A program made the position numbers and the translations under genes. Shown here one piece after another: positions 1 to 15,300 of a DNA stretch of 64,000 nucleotides (position 1 is its first letter; every line of letters starts with the position of its first letter). The DNA comes from Apostichopus japonicus (taxonomy: Eukaryota; Echinodermata; Holothuroidea; Aspidochirotida; Stichopodidae). The notes beneath the pieces were generated by a model. The model worked only from the letters and a program-made list of their open reading frames with translations. It was not told the origin of the DNA and did no database searches. The stretch spans positions 23,713,577 through 23,777,576 of the forward strand of contig NC_092582.1 in assembly GCF_037975245.1 (NCBI RefSeq), in the 5' to 3' direction.

Positions 1-3000
1 ATCAAGGTTTCTTTCTTATTGTAACTCAAAAAATAAACTTTTCTTAATGAGGATGGTACTAAGTTAAAATGGAGAAAATTAACATTGTTGGTGAAATGTC
101 GACATAGTATTTTGACTTGAGCAATTACGAGGTACGTAAAAAGACAAAACATCGTTTGATTGCCTGACACTCTCTTTGCTGGTGCAAAGATTCAGCTGAA
201 TAATCCAGCACTGACATGGAGTAGAATTAATTACAAAGGTGCTTGGGTGGGGAGGGAATGAACAAAAGTTGTGTAGTTACATTCCTTCCAATAATTTCAT
301 GATGATCAAGTGATTATTTGTAAAAAAATAATAACTTGACACAGACACGTTTTGTCTGCACGATGTGTCTGCAAGATGTGTATGACTGAACAAGGATATT
401 CAATTTATGTTATTCCATGTAGGTTTTAATATTCATTAAACATGTACTCCTTAAATCATTTGAAACAGACGGTATTCAAACTTTTGTTTTGTGTTTATTG
501 TTTGTTTATGCATCCACTAGCAGATAATAGGTTGGGGGAATGTGTACATCAAATGCTTTTTACCCAAATTTTAACCGGTGGTGGGGGAGGAGGGGGTGGG
601 GGACTAACACCCTACCGCTTAGGGAGAAATGTCAGTGATTGCTTGATCTACTTGATATAAGTTGTGTTGTATTATTTACTTCCTTGACCCCTTCCTTACT
701 ACATACCCAATCGACGTCAGGTTTCAAACTGTCTGTTTTCACCAGGAATGTATAACGTTACGTCCGTCGTACATTTACTTCTATTGGCGCCAAAATGTAT
801 GTAACAAATGTCAAAAATCACCCGCGAACAGCTGGGAAACACCTGTATATGAATATCGGTGACTCATGCTATTGAATACCTGTTCACATCTATAGTATCT
901 TTCACTGAATGGTTTAGTTTTATGTTGCAGGAGTTGCAGAGTACGTAGTATAATCGTGGACGTTGTTTGTTACCATTGACTTCTTCAGTGGTTATTAAGA
1001 TGGATTGTTTAATGGAGAGGAACCGCTGTTAATAGTTAAAACAGTAATTATTGATCAGAGAGATAGTTTGACGGTAAAGTATGAAGGCATAGGCTAGGAT
1101 GTGTACAAAGGCCAGGCCAAACTTAGGTAGGTTATAGGCTAGACTAGTAATACAATTAGGTTATGTTAGAAATCTCAAACATCACCCGCGAAAAGTTAGA
1201 AGTACTACTTTTAGCAAGAGGACATGCTTAGCAAATGTAACTCATAAAAAATAAAATCTTAGCCTAGTTGTTGACTGATTATCAAAAGATTCCAAGTTAA
1301 AGCATATCTTAAATATAAAGGGATTGAATAAAATGCAATCGAGACACTGGGCCTTCTTTAGGGATCTTACATTAAGCGAAGAATAAAACCAGCGATTAAC
1401 ATTCTAGGTGAGCTGATGCCTATCCTTTACTTCGAAAACAATAACTCCATTCTAGCTAAGAAAAAGTATCCACAGACAAGCTGTAGAAAATTTGTTATCC
1501 CTTCAAAACTCTTAAATCACAGAAAATTGTTTAACTCGATTTTAATCGTACATAACAAATCCTTATACTAGGCATTAATACAAGTCAATCTATAACATCC
1601 CACAATTATTATTGTAATCACCTAACTTACTATTAATCTACCAGGTCGGACATTCGAGCAAATTGTGTAAGAAACCTGCAGCTTTTTACCGAGCAGGCTG
1701 ACTGAAATAATGTTATTATAACTGATTATTAGTTCTCTGAATGACCTAACTCCTGCCGAAATACCTGACACTTATGGGAAATATAGTTTGTATAGGGCCT
1801 ACTGCTTTGAGCCTCTATAAAACAGTTTTCCAATTTAAGTTTAATAATAATAAAATGCAATAAATATTTATTAAAAAGAACTCTTTCGTCCATGTCATTC
1901 CAGCAGCAACTAGATCGTGGTGTTCCACTCACAGCTGTTTTTGTATTAATTTTGCGCACTTAATTATAAAAAAAACGTACGTCATTTTCCAAGCCGGCCA
2001 ACAGACTTATGGCGCATGATATTAAAAATAAAAATGGTTTTGAAATTGAATGTGCGCCATTTCTTTTACGCTGCAACACTCCACAGCAGACGTTAGGCAG
2101 AGCCGTAGCTCTAACGTTAGTTTTAAAAGGGCGCCATCCTCTCATTAAACTTATAATTAACTGATTAATCTCTCGTGTTTGTTAATTTACATTTGACCGC
2201 TATCTGTTCACACCCGCTGAACTCCATAATAACAGAAGATATTACAACGAAGACCCTATCGAACTGATTAAACTGAAAATTAGTAATACTTAATTAGTAT
2301 AATTAAACCCTTAAGGATATGAAGTGTTTCCAGATAACAATATTATTTGTAAAAAAAAGCGCATGATACTATTTAATTGGAAGATACAATAAAGTTTAGA
2401 AAGTTAATATCATAAGCAATACCCAATTTAGGAATATCTACAAACACAAAGAAATAAAAATGCTAAATTTCGAGAAAAAAATCCATTAGAAGTTATATGT
2501 CACACACAAACCGTAACTTAGGAATTAATTTGATAACTAAACACAGATAGATATCATCTGTGAAACAAATCGTATTAATTGGAAATTATTATAATTCAAG
2601 CAGAATAGTCGGATTTGGATCAATAATTAAATAATTTGAATATTAAAATTTGAGTTTAAGCCTAATAACCTTTCTCTCTTGAAACTTGAATTTGATCTAC
2701 ACATGCTTTTCTAAATTGCATTTTATTCAAAGAAACAACCTATTGATTGAAGTATAATTCTTCCAAATCTCCTTAAACTTTATAAAAACCTGGTAGTAGT
2801 TGGAGTAGAAGTTTCTTTTTCATGATTCCTATAACATAAGTCACGAATACTTACAATTAAATTACATTTTCATTCTGAAAGTTCTAATTTGTAACACAAA
2901 TAAATTTGATCAATATTTTCTACAAAAGATAGAATAATCTCAATTCTTATTTACCCTTTTTTATATAATTATCAACCCGTCATTGAGATTTGTTTCCTGT

Positions 3001-3390
3001 TAACTAATAAATTAAAATATGTACCCCACATTCTTATTTTATTAAACCTTACTATCTATAAAACCATTATTTAATCATTTAATTGTAAAACAATGAAACT
3101 AACCCTTTAATACTACATTACTACCCTATTTCCCTTTAATCTAATCTTACTATTTCTGTTAATATTTGTCTCCCGTTAAAACCAACCACTTATTTCCTTT
3201 CCATAAACTTATTCCTTTTAACAAATATACACGACCTAAATGATCTTTATTATTGCTTCATTTTCCATTATTTTTATTTAGTCATTTTTATTATTTATAA
3301 TATCATAATAATTGTTCTAATCCTTACCAAATCCAATCTATGTATCTCTATATCTACTGTATTATCAGTAACTCTATTCTTTTATTCTAG
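1..3390. other. Intergenic or 5' intronic AT-rich DNA
   Basis: No exon could be supported here. It contains a G-run near 580-600 and long AT-rich stretches (2600-3360). Upstream exons of the LRR gene could still be hidden here or lie beyond the window edge. Confidence 0.5.
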
Positions 3391-6300
3391 ATTCCTATCT
3401 CCTGTGTGTGTCTATACCACTCCTCTCCTAGAGTTGATGAGTCTGGTCTGAACCTTATCATTCAGTCTGGTCTCTCTCTCTCTATCCTGAGTTCTCTCCA
3501 GAAGCTGCAGATCTATGACCACAACAGGAGTCTAACTAATGAAGAGTTGGCGGCCATCTTGTCTTACTCCTCACAGTGTACAAGCTTAAAGGAGCTGATG
3601 TAAGTATTACGGTGTAGATGTTAGAATCATCATAACAGTTAAGCAGGGAATTAATTTGATTAATAAAAGTTATCAATATTAAACTAACAATAGAGAATGT
3701 AAAGTCTGCTGTATTTTAATGTCAAGGATTGCATTTAATTAGTTAAGTTGGATTTATTTCAATAATTAGGTCATCGAGAAAGGAATTCTGTAGGATGTTA
3801 TAATAAATAAAACAAAATATAATGGATTAATAGGGATTATTTTAAGAGAGTGTTCGTAAGAGAGGGTTGTAGGATGGGTGGGGGTTGTTTAAAATGTTCT
3901 TTGTTTAGTTTATTGTTAAAATTTTACTAAGAATTAGGTTTAAAAATGACAGGAATGTTTATTAGGATAAAATAAGAGATACACAAGGTATTTTCATTTT
4001 AATAATTATAGCGAGTAAATAAATATTCTAAAGTACAGTTTTATAAGGAATAAATATTACCTTTGACTGAAACCTCTGAAATATTTGTTTTTCAATTATG
4101 TAGGCCTACAATTTATTTAACACATTTTTAAACGGAAGAGATTGAAAATCGTTATTAATAAAAATATGGCAATAAAAATAGCAATACTTATTACTTTATT
4201 GTTAAAAAAAACCAAATTGTGATCAGATTTTGATACTCTAGCAAGACTGAAATGTATATCAAGCAAGCAACCAATAAAATACTATTTTAGTTGTCGAAAT
4301 TACAAACATGGCTACTCAAAAAAGGTTAACAAATTAAAACAAAATAAAAGTTAGCAAAAAGGATTTAAATAATTGTAGTTGAGTTAACTATAAAGTTAAA
4401 TTGTATTTTTGTGTTGCCATAAATATCAGTAAAGGAAAATATGAATCTCATAAATTACAGAGCTTAAAATTTAACCCATTCAAAACTGCATCAGATGGCA
4501 ATGGGGGCTCTTGGTGACCGCATGACCCATCCAATAACAGAAACCAGGAATACCTACCAATATGCCTTTGAATGTACAGTTGATGAAGTTATAATACAAT
4601 TACCGCATGCTCTGCTTCCAAAGACACCTTGATATCCTTCTCAGCAAAGCTACTTGATATCGAAGTCGACCCCCCCCCCCCCACCTTCTCAAAAGTAAAT
4701 CTGATATGGTTCATGAACGCCCATGGTACATATATTGTTTGTTGCCGAGTTAAAAACAAGACAGTTATTCACTTGTTTAAATGAACTCATTGCGTAATGA
4801 TTTGCGATGTTTTACATGAATCATGGTGTTATGCTGATTAAAACTTTTTAGCAGTATACTGTGATAGTCACATGGTCGCCAAGTAAAAATAAAAGGAATA
4901 TAAAACAGAAAATAAACCGAAGGAGAGGTGTTATGTTCCTGGGAATACAGTTAGTAGAGATCTGTGGGTTATTGTATTCCGTCGGTCGCACATCCGTGGT
5001 TTTTGTTTCGTCAAGTCGCAGCGAATAGGGTTAAAACATGTTAAGTTATTGTGCCTAAATATCTCGAATCTACGCTTTCAGAACGCATTAAGAGAAAGAT
5101 GAATGCTCTACGCATAGACCGCTAGGTATAAGAATGCAAGATAAGGTTGTGTACACTTCGTGACGGGTGGGCATAGCCTATACATAACGCGTAGTCAATT
5201 ATTCAATGCTTTAAGTTGTTTGCTCGTATATCAATAAATCAACGATTACGTGAGACATGATCTAAGTTTTAAGCTAATGAAGAACCATAAACCCACATTT
5301 TGTATACATAATTAAGGAAAGTCACTATCTTCTCGAAACTTTTTTGACCCATTTTGTATAAATATACACACACACAATTACACTACACATTGTATTAACC
5401 TCAGCCACATGGCGTAATACACATTGTACAGGATGACAAACTCGGTAATACATGTTGAAAATTTATAAATATAACCAAGGTGAATAGTGTTTGGTCTGTA
5501 AATTTAAACACGTTTAAACACATAACGACACTTTTAATCAATCTGACTTCAAGCATTAACGCTTTTATTCATTTCACCTTTACCTATTGTCGTTAAGCTA
5601 ATTAAAAATTGGAATGCTCTTAACTCCCTCTTCCCAAATTCTAATTAAATTTTCATTTCATGTACTTAATAACACGAACTATAGTAACATTGTTTCAACT
5701 TAAACTATATTTTTACAGAACTGGAGATCAAGGATTGAGGTTCCGATGGAAATTTAATTGTTATATTTGATACATCACAATGCTTCGTAAGCAGGAATTT
5801 TGTTACACTTCAAAATAAACTTGTCATTATGTTTCCATGTATGTATACCAACATTTGACCTCCAATCTCGTTTATCCGCCTTAATTTGATCCACAATATC
5901 ATTCATATCTCATTCTGAACATATGAGGTATTTAAATTTCTTCATTATATTAGATGGATAACACGCCAGTCTCATTAGAATGGTTACCATGATGTGATTC
6001 TTATCATTACTTATATTCACAGGTTTGGTTCAGTTATCTTTGATAAGGCGTCTCCAGGAAGATATTTTCTACCAGAGACTATTCCGGTCACATCGATCCC
6101 GCCATCATTGAAATCAAGAAATGTCAAAGGTAAAAGAAATGACGTCAGTACATTAAAAGTATGATCATATAATATTAATACATGGACGCTTTGAGAGTTG
6201 GGTGTCATAAATAAAATAAATGTACACCATGTGGAGCATATCTGGAATATGCTTTCTTCTAAATTATTCAAATTATTATAGTCCTACATTTCAATATATT

Positions 6301-9300
6301 GCATAAGGAGCAAGCTATCATTAAATATATCACAAAGTAGGTAGGCAATCAGGACTGGAAATTACTCCGTATGTGGTGTGTAAGAGTTAATGAACAGACT
6401 AATGTATACATAACACGTGTAGAAGCATGAAACCAGCTATTTAAGCACTAAGGATATTCTACTCATATAAATCGCATTTAATTAACGTAACATGTAAGGA
6501 TATTTATGGCATCCATGGTTGTGTTTTATTTATTACCAGCGAAATGGGATCAAGTAATTAGAAAAGGTATACATAACACGTATAGAAGCATTAAACAAGT
6601 TACTTAAGAAAAACTTCAAATATACTAACCATATTCCACTTGTATATATCGCATTTAATTAACGTAACATGCTAGGGATAGTTAAGGCATCCATGTTTGT
6701 AGTTTATTTATTACCAGCGAAATAGGATCAGTAACTGGTGCAATGATTTGTATATGAATGCTATAAAGTACGTCTGCTTACACCAAAGGTACAATACTAG
6801 TTGGAAGTCTTACCATGATTATTCAACAACAAATTAAGTATGTGCTGATATGCTAATTAAGCTACATATATCGCAGGTTTTAATTAATTTCAAATCAATC
6901 GATATAATAACATTTTATTGGATCCTGTCTTGCGTCACCAATACCTGAACAAATAAACGCACAATAAGCGTCGCAGTAAGTACTCGAGCAGACATGCGCA
7001 CAACAAGCTGTACCACCAAGGCAAACATATTCATACTGAGGTAGCCAATATAGGGACACATTCACATCAAATCTCAGACTGGTTTGTACTACTGCTGTTG
7101 TAGATTAATTCATGGAACTTTGGGGGAAATCTTACATCTGACTCAAAATAAATTAGTAGGGAAACAGAGCACCGAAGATATTCTTTAAAAAATTATTTCA
7201 AGGTTAACTGTCATTTGAGATCAGCAGAGGTCAAAGTCTGCAAACATTGTAAAACACAAATTCTCAGGACAGATGTATGTCAATCTTTGTATGATTATTT
7301 CGAGTCATCATAAGTGCTACCTTATTATCAATGTACTTTAAACAGAGATCTGTGAAAACTTTGTTGAGGGTTATCTTCTGATATCAGATTCCTAAAATAT
7401 TTCACTAAGTACGTCACTTAAGTTTTCATGCATATTTTATCTCTGATTGTTGACTATAAGATAGGTTGTCAAGTAGTTTCACGCATGTCACAAGTAGCTC
7501 GATTGTTTGTGTAAATAAAAGTAGAAGTTTAATTTTGATATATTTTATTAGATCGATAAAGTCACTGCTATAAGTTCAGGTTGTATTTTTAAACAATGTT
7601 AAAATCAATAAATTCTCATTTAATTACTGGAGGCTCGTAAACTAACTGAACTACTTAGTCTGACACACAGGTTATTATGTCAGCTCCTACAGATGCACCA
7701 CTGAATATACAATAAGAAGTAAAACAATACCTATGACGTCGAATGACATATCAAACTATTACAAATTTGTCATTGACAAATGATAGTGTATGTCAGCTAT
7801 TAACAAAAATAATATTAAAGTTGAGTCATAATAATATTTAAAACTGTGGATAACATTTAACATTTAGGACTGCACTGAGAAGCCTACGTCATCATTTAAT
7901 TTACCTTAAAGGCATTGAAGACTCGCCTTAAACCGCGTGCCGCGCTCTGAAAAGTTAAGTTTCCGTTGCTTGCAAATGACGTTTCTTCTTTTCGCTACCC
8001 AATGCAGGCAGTAATGAAACGTGATACACTGTTATCTTTGATCTAGACCTGAGATGTCCACGCTGCTTTGTACACTGTGTTGTGGGTATTAACCGTAGTT
8101 GCATGTATTGACTGTACACTAGTGTCTAATTACCGACGGTAGGAAGCTGTGTGTGTATTTTCTGGGATCGATGGTGGTGTCTAACACTTCTGTTACACCT
8201 CATTCGAAACTAGGTCAGATTACCGGCATGAGACGTTTCCCGTGCGCGAAAAAAAGCATAGATTTAGCATATTGTAAAACTGAATATCTAGATAACCGGG
8301 ATAGTTTCACAAACATCACGAGCAATCAAATGTTTCATTTCCCTGTACAATAACATATCTGTATACTAGTATTCTACCTAAATTCATTATTTAAATTAAT
8401 TAGTATTATTTCTCAAACTCGTACACATTGTACGCTCTTTCATTGTTCTGATTATAAAAGACACATCGAGATTCCCCATTGTTAATGGTGGAGTGACGTC
8501 ACTGCTGATGTGTCATCATTGATCAATTTCAAAGACATAAGTAGTTAGTGCAGGGAGTTTCCATAACAACTCTCTAGTTAGTGTCAACAACACATTTGCC
8601 CGAACCAGTAAATATTTGACTACTGTAGACAGATGTGTGTAATGTAATAGCTACTAAATTATCTCGTGAAGAAGAGCTAAGAGAGAGATTCAAAAAAGAT
8701 GTAGTCAAAGTCACATAAGTTTGTGCATTATTTAGAATTTTCGAAATCATTGATATTTGGACGAGTTACTAAGTGTATAAAACTTTAATATATAATTAAT
8801 TTTTTTTTGACACTCTCATAACTTATTCCTGACCCCCAATCCCCCCACCACTCTATCCACTTTGCAAAGCGAGGTATCAGCTGTCACCTTCACCGTGTTC
8901 CTACACCTATGATTGATTCTTAGTAGAGTTTAAAGAACATGAAACAAAACAGACCTGAGCGTTAAGCAAACAACCTTCCTTTACCGAATTGGAAAGCTCT
9001 TAGATCCAGCAGTCCTCTTACATGGAGACTGGTTAATTGGTTATGAAAATGTTTTTTTTTTATTATTTAAATACACAATTTAACTTAATTAAGCTATTCA
9101 AACAAAAAATCCTTTTCTTCTTTTTTTCCTCCAATTTTTGTTAAACAGTGTTTAATTATGACTTTCGTGATGTGTGATGACGTCACTGACGTTGGGTATT
9201 CTCTGATCAGTTCATCATCTCATGGATTATCATTCTTGATCTGAGAATCGAATACTCGACTATCATGAATTGATTTCTTAATCTCAATATCAAATCAATA

Positions 9301-12300
9301 TTCGTTCCTATTTTAGTTGTTTCACATGTTTCATGTAGGATTATTGTATGATTGATCAGATATACTAATGAGAAGATAACAATTCTAACCTGATTGGCTA
9401 TGTAACTTAGAGGATAATGGTTGTAAACTGATCAGGTATACAACCGAGATGATAATGATAGTAAACTGATCGGTATTGTTACTGAGATATTATGATTATA
9501 AAATGATCAGCTATATTAAAGAGATGCTAATGATAGTAAACTGATCAGATCAAAATTAAGGAATCAACTAGATTGATTACTCAGCTGATATGAAGTTATC
9601 ATCGAGAGACAACATAAATTCGGTGCATATAATGTTTATGATTTCATTCCAGACAAAGAAAGATGAAAGTTGCACTTATAATTTACATGAGTCTCTTTCA
9701 TTTATTAATCAGTTTGGAACCGGTACCCGGGGGCGGGTAGTCGCCGCCTGAATCTACAGACTGGTCAATGGCAGGTAAAAGATTATTTACATTTCCTTCG
9801 GCTATTGCTTGTAATGCAAGTCTGGTCAGTTCATTTCAGTAATGTTGCCCTATACCCTCCGTGTGTTCCATCCTAGCAAATTTCTATAGATAAATTTGGT
9901 TTCCGGAGTTACTTGATCTACGTCAGCGTTAGAAGATGTGATGTAAAGTAAAGAATTAGAGGGGGGTTGGGGGAGGTGGTATTTATGACATCAACTTCCA
10001 GATACCTTCCCCTTGCTTCACGGTTTCCTTATTTTTGCTGAGTGTCATTCTGTCCCCAAAGTAGCCTCTGTGTGTCCCTCATTATACAAACAACGGCTAT
10101 ACATAAATTAAAATCATCTCTCGAAATATAGAATCAATAGAAAATACTCAGTGATAAACAAAGGAATTGGAGCAAAATCAGTCTTTCTTGCTTCCAGAAT
10201 CCATGAATCTCAGTCAGCTCTCTACTCGTTTACCTCTCTACTGACACATACATAATTTAAATTCTATACTTCTGTCAAACTGTTAACATCACAATAAACA
10301 GTATACATATATACATACTTTGCTCTTATAGATATTATTGTTATTAACAGGGGCGTATCCAGGATTTTCTAACCCGGGGGCGCGAATTACTTTTTAAGTG
10401 GAGCGCCACCATCGGTTGGCGCGCAGCGTACAAGAAAATTTCTGGGTTTTTTACCCACCCCCCCCCCCCTAGATCACCGGAAATGGCACTTCTCGGGCTT
10501 GAAAATTACTAACCAGATGAACACTTTTGCCTGAGAACCAAGTATTTCCCAATAGTTTTTTTTTCATCCATAACCTTTTTGAAGATTTTCACCAGTTACA
10601 CATCATGTTCGACCTCATCGCATGTCCTGTGGATCATTGCTTTTGTAGGTGATTCTACGTCGCGGCCCACAATACCCGACAGCCCCACTTTTGAAGGTTT
10701 TCAGCCCATTATTTGTTCAGAATTTGAAAATTCACATTTCTCGTGAATAAACTCACCTCAAAACATACCCATAATGTTGCAAAAAATGGCATCAATGGAC
10801 AACCAATATAGAAAAACCTCCTTGAACCTCTAACAGACCGGTCAAAATTACACGAGTAGAGGGAAGTATGATGAAGAATGTTGGACTGAAATTTTCGAAA
10901 ATTCAGACACAGTTAATGGATTTGTGTACAAATATTAAACCCTCTTAAAACGGCTATTATAAAACTTGGTTGAAGGAAATGAAAAAATACCAGACATTTC
11001 CGAAACCGAACACTACCGCACACATAGGCGTAGGAGGCGGGGGGGGGGGGGGCTCCTACCGAAAGAAAAATAAATTGCAATGATGTAGATAAAGGAAATG
11101 AATAGTTTAAAAAATATCTCCTTGATAATTAAAATAAAGCTTGGCCGGCTAATTCGCCATTACTAATGTAAAAGAGAATTAGACATAATTGGACCTAATA
11201 ATGCTTTTTCTCCATCTACATAGGACAATCCGTTGTTAACATTAGCATCTTGCGGTATACTGCGCAATTTCCACGGACCGTACAGTACATGATGGCAAGC
11301 GATGTAATAACCGATGCTTGTTTATATGATATTGATATGTTGAACGCGCGCGGAGCGCGCAAAAAATTTACGTTATATTTTTCGGGCAAGTCGTTACAGC
11401 CTTCCCCCCCCCCCCCCCCGAAATCAAATTGGGTTCTTATGACCCCGCACATCGACAGTTTTGAGACTGTTCATCCTGGAACCGCCATTTTCATGCTCAC
11501 TGATATCATGTGATATCTGCTGTTTGCTTTACAAATTCGAACAGGCGCGTAGCGAATAATTTGCCAAGGGAGGGGCGAAGCCTGTAGGCAAACTATCTAA
11601 GCGTAGCGCCACCACGAGTTGGCGCGAAGCGTACAGGAAAATTTTGGCCGAAAATGCCTCCCAGATCGCTGGAAATGACACTTCCCATTGCCTTTTAAGT
11701 TGCATCTACTGTAAGCATTTTCTATTTCGAAATTACCAGCGATATCATAAAAAAAAAATATGTTCGGGGGGGGGGCGGTCGCTTTCTTCCCGAAATGTGT
11801 CATGTTCCCCAACGACTCGGTCGAGTTCGAGACCAGCCACAGTTGGTTTCATAGCACAATTGTTTAAGGCGTCCATACACACACTCGCGTTATGATAGAC
11901 CATATTTAGTATATATATAGATACATTAGTGTGAGAGGAAAAATGGAAACGTCAAAAATGGAGTTGTCGGTGTAAGGGGTAGGGTGAAGCGCACGCCCCT
12001 TCCGAAATCCTCGTTCCGTCACTGGCTACCCGGCCATGTGTATATAATAGGGATCAGCGCTGTAATGATGTCACTGTTTCTCCTACTCTTCCCAATGTCT
12101 TGGCGTTTTTTTTACACCCTCCTTTTCTCCTTTTTCTCTCCTTCTTTTTCTTTTCCCTTCCTCCTCATTTTCCCCCTCTTTTTTTCCCTTTTTTCTTCTC
12201 TTTTTTTCTCTCCTCTTTTTCCTACCCGGGGGGGGCGCGCCCCCAACGCCCCCCACCCTGGATACGCGCCTGTATTAACTTCATGTTACCAATTCCGCAG

Positions 12301-15300
12301 TTAAATCCTAATGACAGTGTCAAACAAAGAAATAAGAATTTCATTTTTTAATGAACTAATTAAAGGAATAATTACAGTGGAGTTGCAGTTTTTGGATCGT
12401 GTTTTTTTCTAGGCTACATATGATATTCCACCAGACAAAGTAAGAAAGGTTTGATTTATGAACGAGATTAAAGCGGATAGCTGTTATTGTAAACATTCAA
12501 GTTCCGCTTTTCATTGATCTTTTCAGTAGGATTCCAAGTATTACTTCACCGTATATATAATGCACAGCAATGATAAAGATGATCACCGATGAATTAAGCA
12601 AACAATATATTCGAAGGACACTTTGTGGAAATTTATGGTATTAAAGAGCGCGTGAATTCTAAGATTTGTATGCGTTCCTCGCATCGTTAGCAGTGGTGGG
12701 CAGATGTGGTTAGATTACCTCCAGTTTCTCAAGATGGGTGAATTAAGTGTGGCTTGATGTCCCTCCGACGCAAACACACATACACACAGAAAGATATTTG
12801 ATCTTTTATCTAGATATCTTGCTTCAGGTTTACTTCTAGACGGATCTGCCACATAGTTCAAAGGTTCTTGTTTCATTCTCTACTTTTGTGTAAAATGTTC
12901 ATCTCTTGAAGCAGTCGTCAGGTACTAGAGGTAAGGGTGAAGGAAACAATACAGCCTGGAGAAAAATAACGTGACGTCACTGAATATTTACAAGAATAAA
13001 TATACTATGAAAGAAGAAATTATCATTCTAACTGAAGTATTGTAAGAGCAAGTTGCTGACAAGTAATACATTACCTTGCACACAAACTTGTAGTACAGCG
13101 GGTTATATTAATGGTTTGGTGGAAGGGAGATGGGGAGGCGGCGGGTAGAGACAGTAAGATTTGTTTTGTACATTATAGATGCTGCGAAGTACTGTACGCT
13201 AATATATAGCGCTGACTACAGTATATGGCTAGCTGATAAAAGTATCTTTACTATCTTATTCAATTATTGCTATCTCTAGCATAGTAACATTTTAAAGCAT
13301 GACTTATGTCTTTTTTCGGTTTCAAGAAAATGAGTCACATTTTGGTTACTTGTGGAAAGGTGCGACAATGTGTGAACACTTTAAGGACTTAGTTATAGCA
13401 TCGACTTTTTCATATATATTAATCCGGAAATGAAGCCTCTGGCGTAACTTCTAACCAAAGTAATATACAAAGTATTGAATACATATTGATTTGGTTTAAA
13501 CTTAATCTGTACACCAGCAACATTCACATTTTCTTAAAGATTTCCAACATGTTAATGGCCCTTGGTTTGCCAGCCTTCAATTTGACTGCCTTATTATTTA
13601 GTTTGCCGCCCTCTATCCACTTTCATGTCGGTCTTATGTCATTTAATTTCTTGAGTTGTTTTTTCAGTGATTCATTTTGTTAAATGGTCTGTTACTATAG
13701 GCTACGGTTCATTGAGGTGGAAAATGATAATAAAAGAATATTTTCGGGAAAATGTTGTCTTCATTTGCTAAGATAGGCCTATATAGTTTAGTCTTTTGGG
13801 ATTATTGTGTGGACTATGCCATCCATGAAAAAAACTCACTCAATAAACGGAACAGAAATGAAACAATGTCAGATCAGCCATAGCGTCGTTATTCGGTCTT
13901 TCCATGAGAGGGGGGGGGGGGCGGGGAGGGGGATTAGGACTCGTGCGATGGGGTAGTATGAGTGGGCTTAAGTTAATAAACGTGGTAGTGGGTTATTTCT
14001 TGCCGGGGAGCAGAACGATACATTAAGGTAAAAACAACAGTAAAAAGAACCATAACTAATCTGGTGACGTAATATTACGTCACTGGAAATAACTGGTAAT
14101 ATACATGCGGTACAATTGTTATGATAGCCGTATGTACAAAAATGAGCTGTACCACATTAAACAGAAGCTTTATCAGAAAGTATTATTTCAAGAAATTGTA
14201 AATTTCATTTCCTTCCAATCTACCATTGAGAAAGCTCAGATAAGAACGTTCCAAACAGGAAGGACAGGTGTTACATACAGAGAAACAACAGTCACTGTAC
14301 ATAATATATCACCCTAACAATATGTATTTGAGAGTTGTTTGGTCCTGTCATATTCAAGTGGTGTGACGACAAGCATTTTAAATTCCCCTTGAAGCTGGGG
14401 AGGGGTGGAAGGGGGGGGGGTAAAGAGATGGTAATAAAATAATGCTAGTATACAAACCAATTCACATCCTTTATACAATAACTTCGATTTTAATGCAGTT
14501 TATTTACCTAATGCGGTAACGACTATAGGCTTGGTGTTTATCGTGACAAATATGAAGAATGTAAGTGAAGGAACTTTGTTTGGCTGAGTAGAATGTAATG
14601 AACTTTCGGAAAAGTAGTAAAAGATAAACAAAAATATAAGAATACATGTAATCAACCACTAAGACTACGGATTATATGCAGTTTGATCAGACCTTGATAT
14701 GGATCATGTTTGTATACATGGCGTTGAAGGCCTTAAAACGTGTATATGACCATTATATTCAGATATCAGTAACTGTGTGGTTAGTGCATACAGACATGGA
14801 TTCAGTTTGCCGTGGAATATCTGGTAATGAATGAATTGATAAGTGTCACGGATTCTTTGCAAAGATGGTCAAAAAGAGTAAATGTGTTATGTGAAATATA
14901 ATTATAACAACAAAATTTCTTTATATTCTCGGTTACAGGTTACAGGTGTCGGTTACTGTATAAACTTAATCGCCACCAAATAATACTCAAAAGTTTTCAT
15001 CACTTTGATTAATTATTATCACTTTGATAGATGCTTGAACTCATGAGAAACCGTGTTGCCTTTAACCAGCATCGGAACTTAAATCAGACCTATCACATAT
15101 TTCTTAACCTATGTACATACTAGCTTCACGTTCTTATACATGTAAGACTTGGGGCTGATGTTGTTTATATTCTCATCGCCTCCTGATGCTAACTACAAGC
15201 GGTCGGATTCATAGTTCCTACAATAATATTGCTATTCGTTATATTGCTTTTGTTGTATTCGTGTAAAATGGGAATAAATTAGAAAGTAGAAAGAAACTAT

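Larger units (their letters stand above)
10348..12272. mobile_element. Composite hAT-like non-autonomous element
   Basis: The outer ends are inverted repeats: caggggcgtatccagg at 10348 and cctggatacgcgcctg ending at 12272. Flanks ttattaac (10341-10348) and gtattaac (12272-12279) match 7 of 8 bases, as for an 8-bp hAT target duplication. Near the left end is the core gagcgccaccatcggttggc, shared with other elements in the window. At least two further elements (11023-11443 and from about 11542) are nested inside. No transposase frame was found. Confidence 0.65.

Noticed and set aside
14070-14078. The nonanucleotide TAATATTAC, like the nick site of rolling-circle (CRESS-DNA) origins
   Set aside because: It is the centre of a 20-bp palindrome in an intron. 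No stem-loop of the usual form, Rep frame or iterons are nearby, so it is coincidence.
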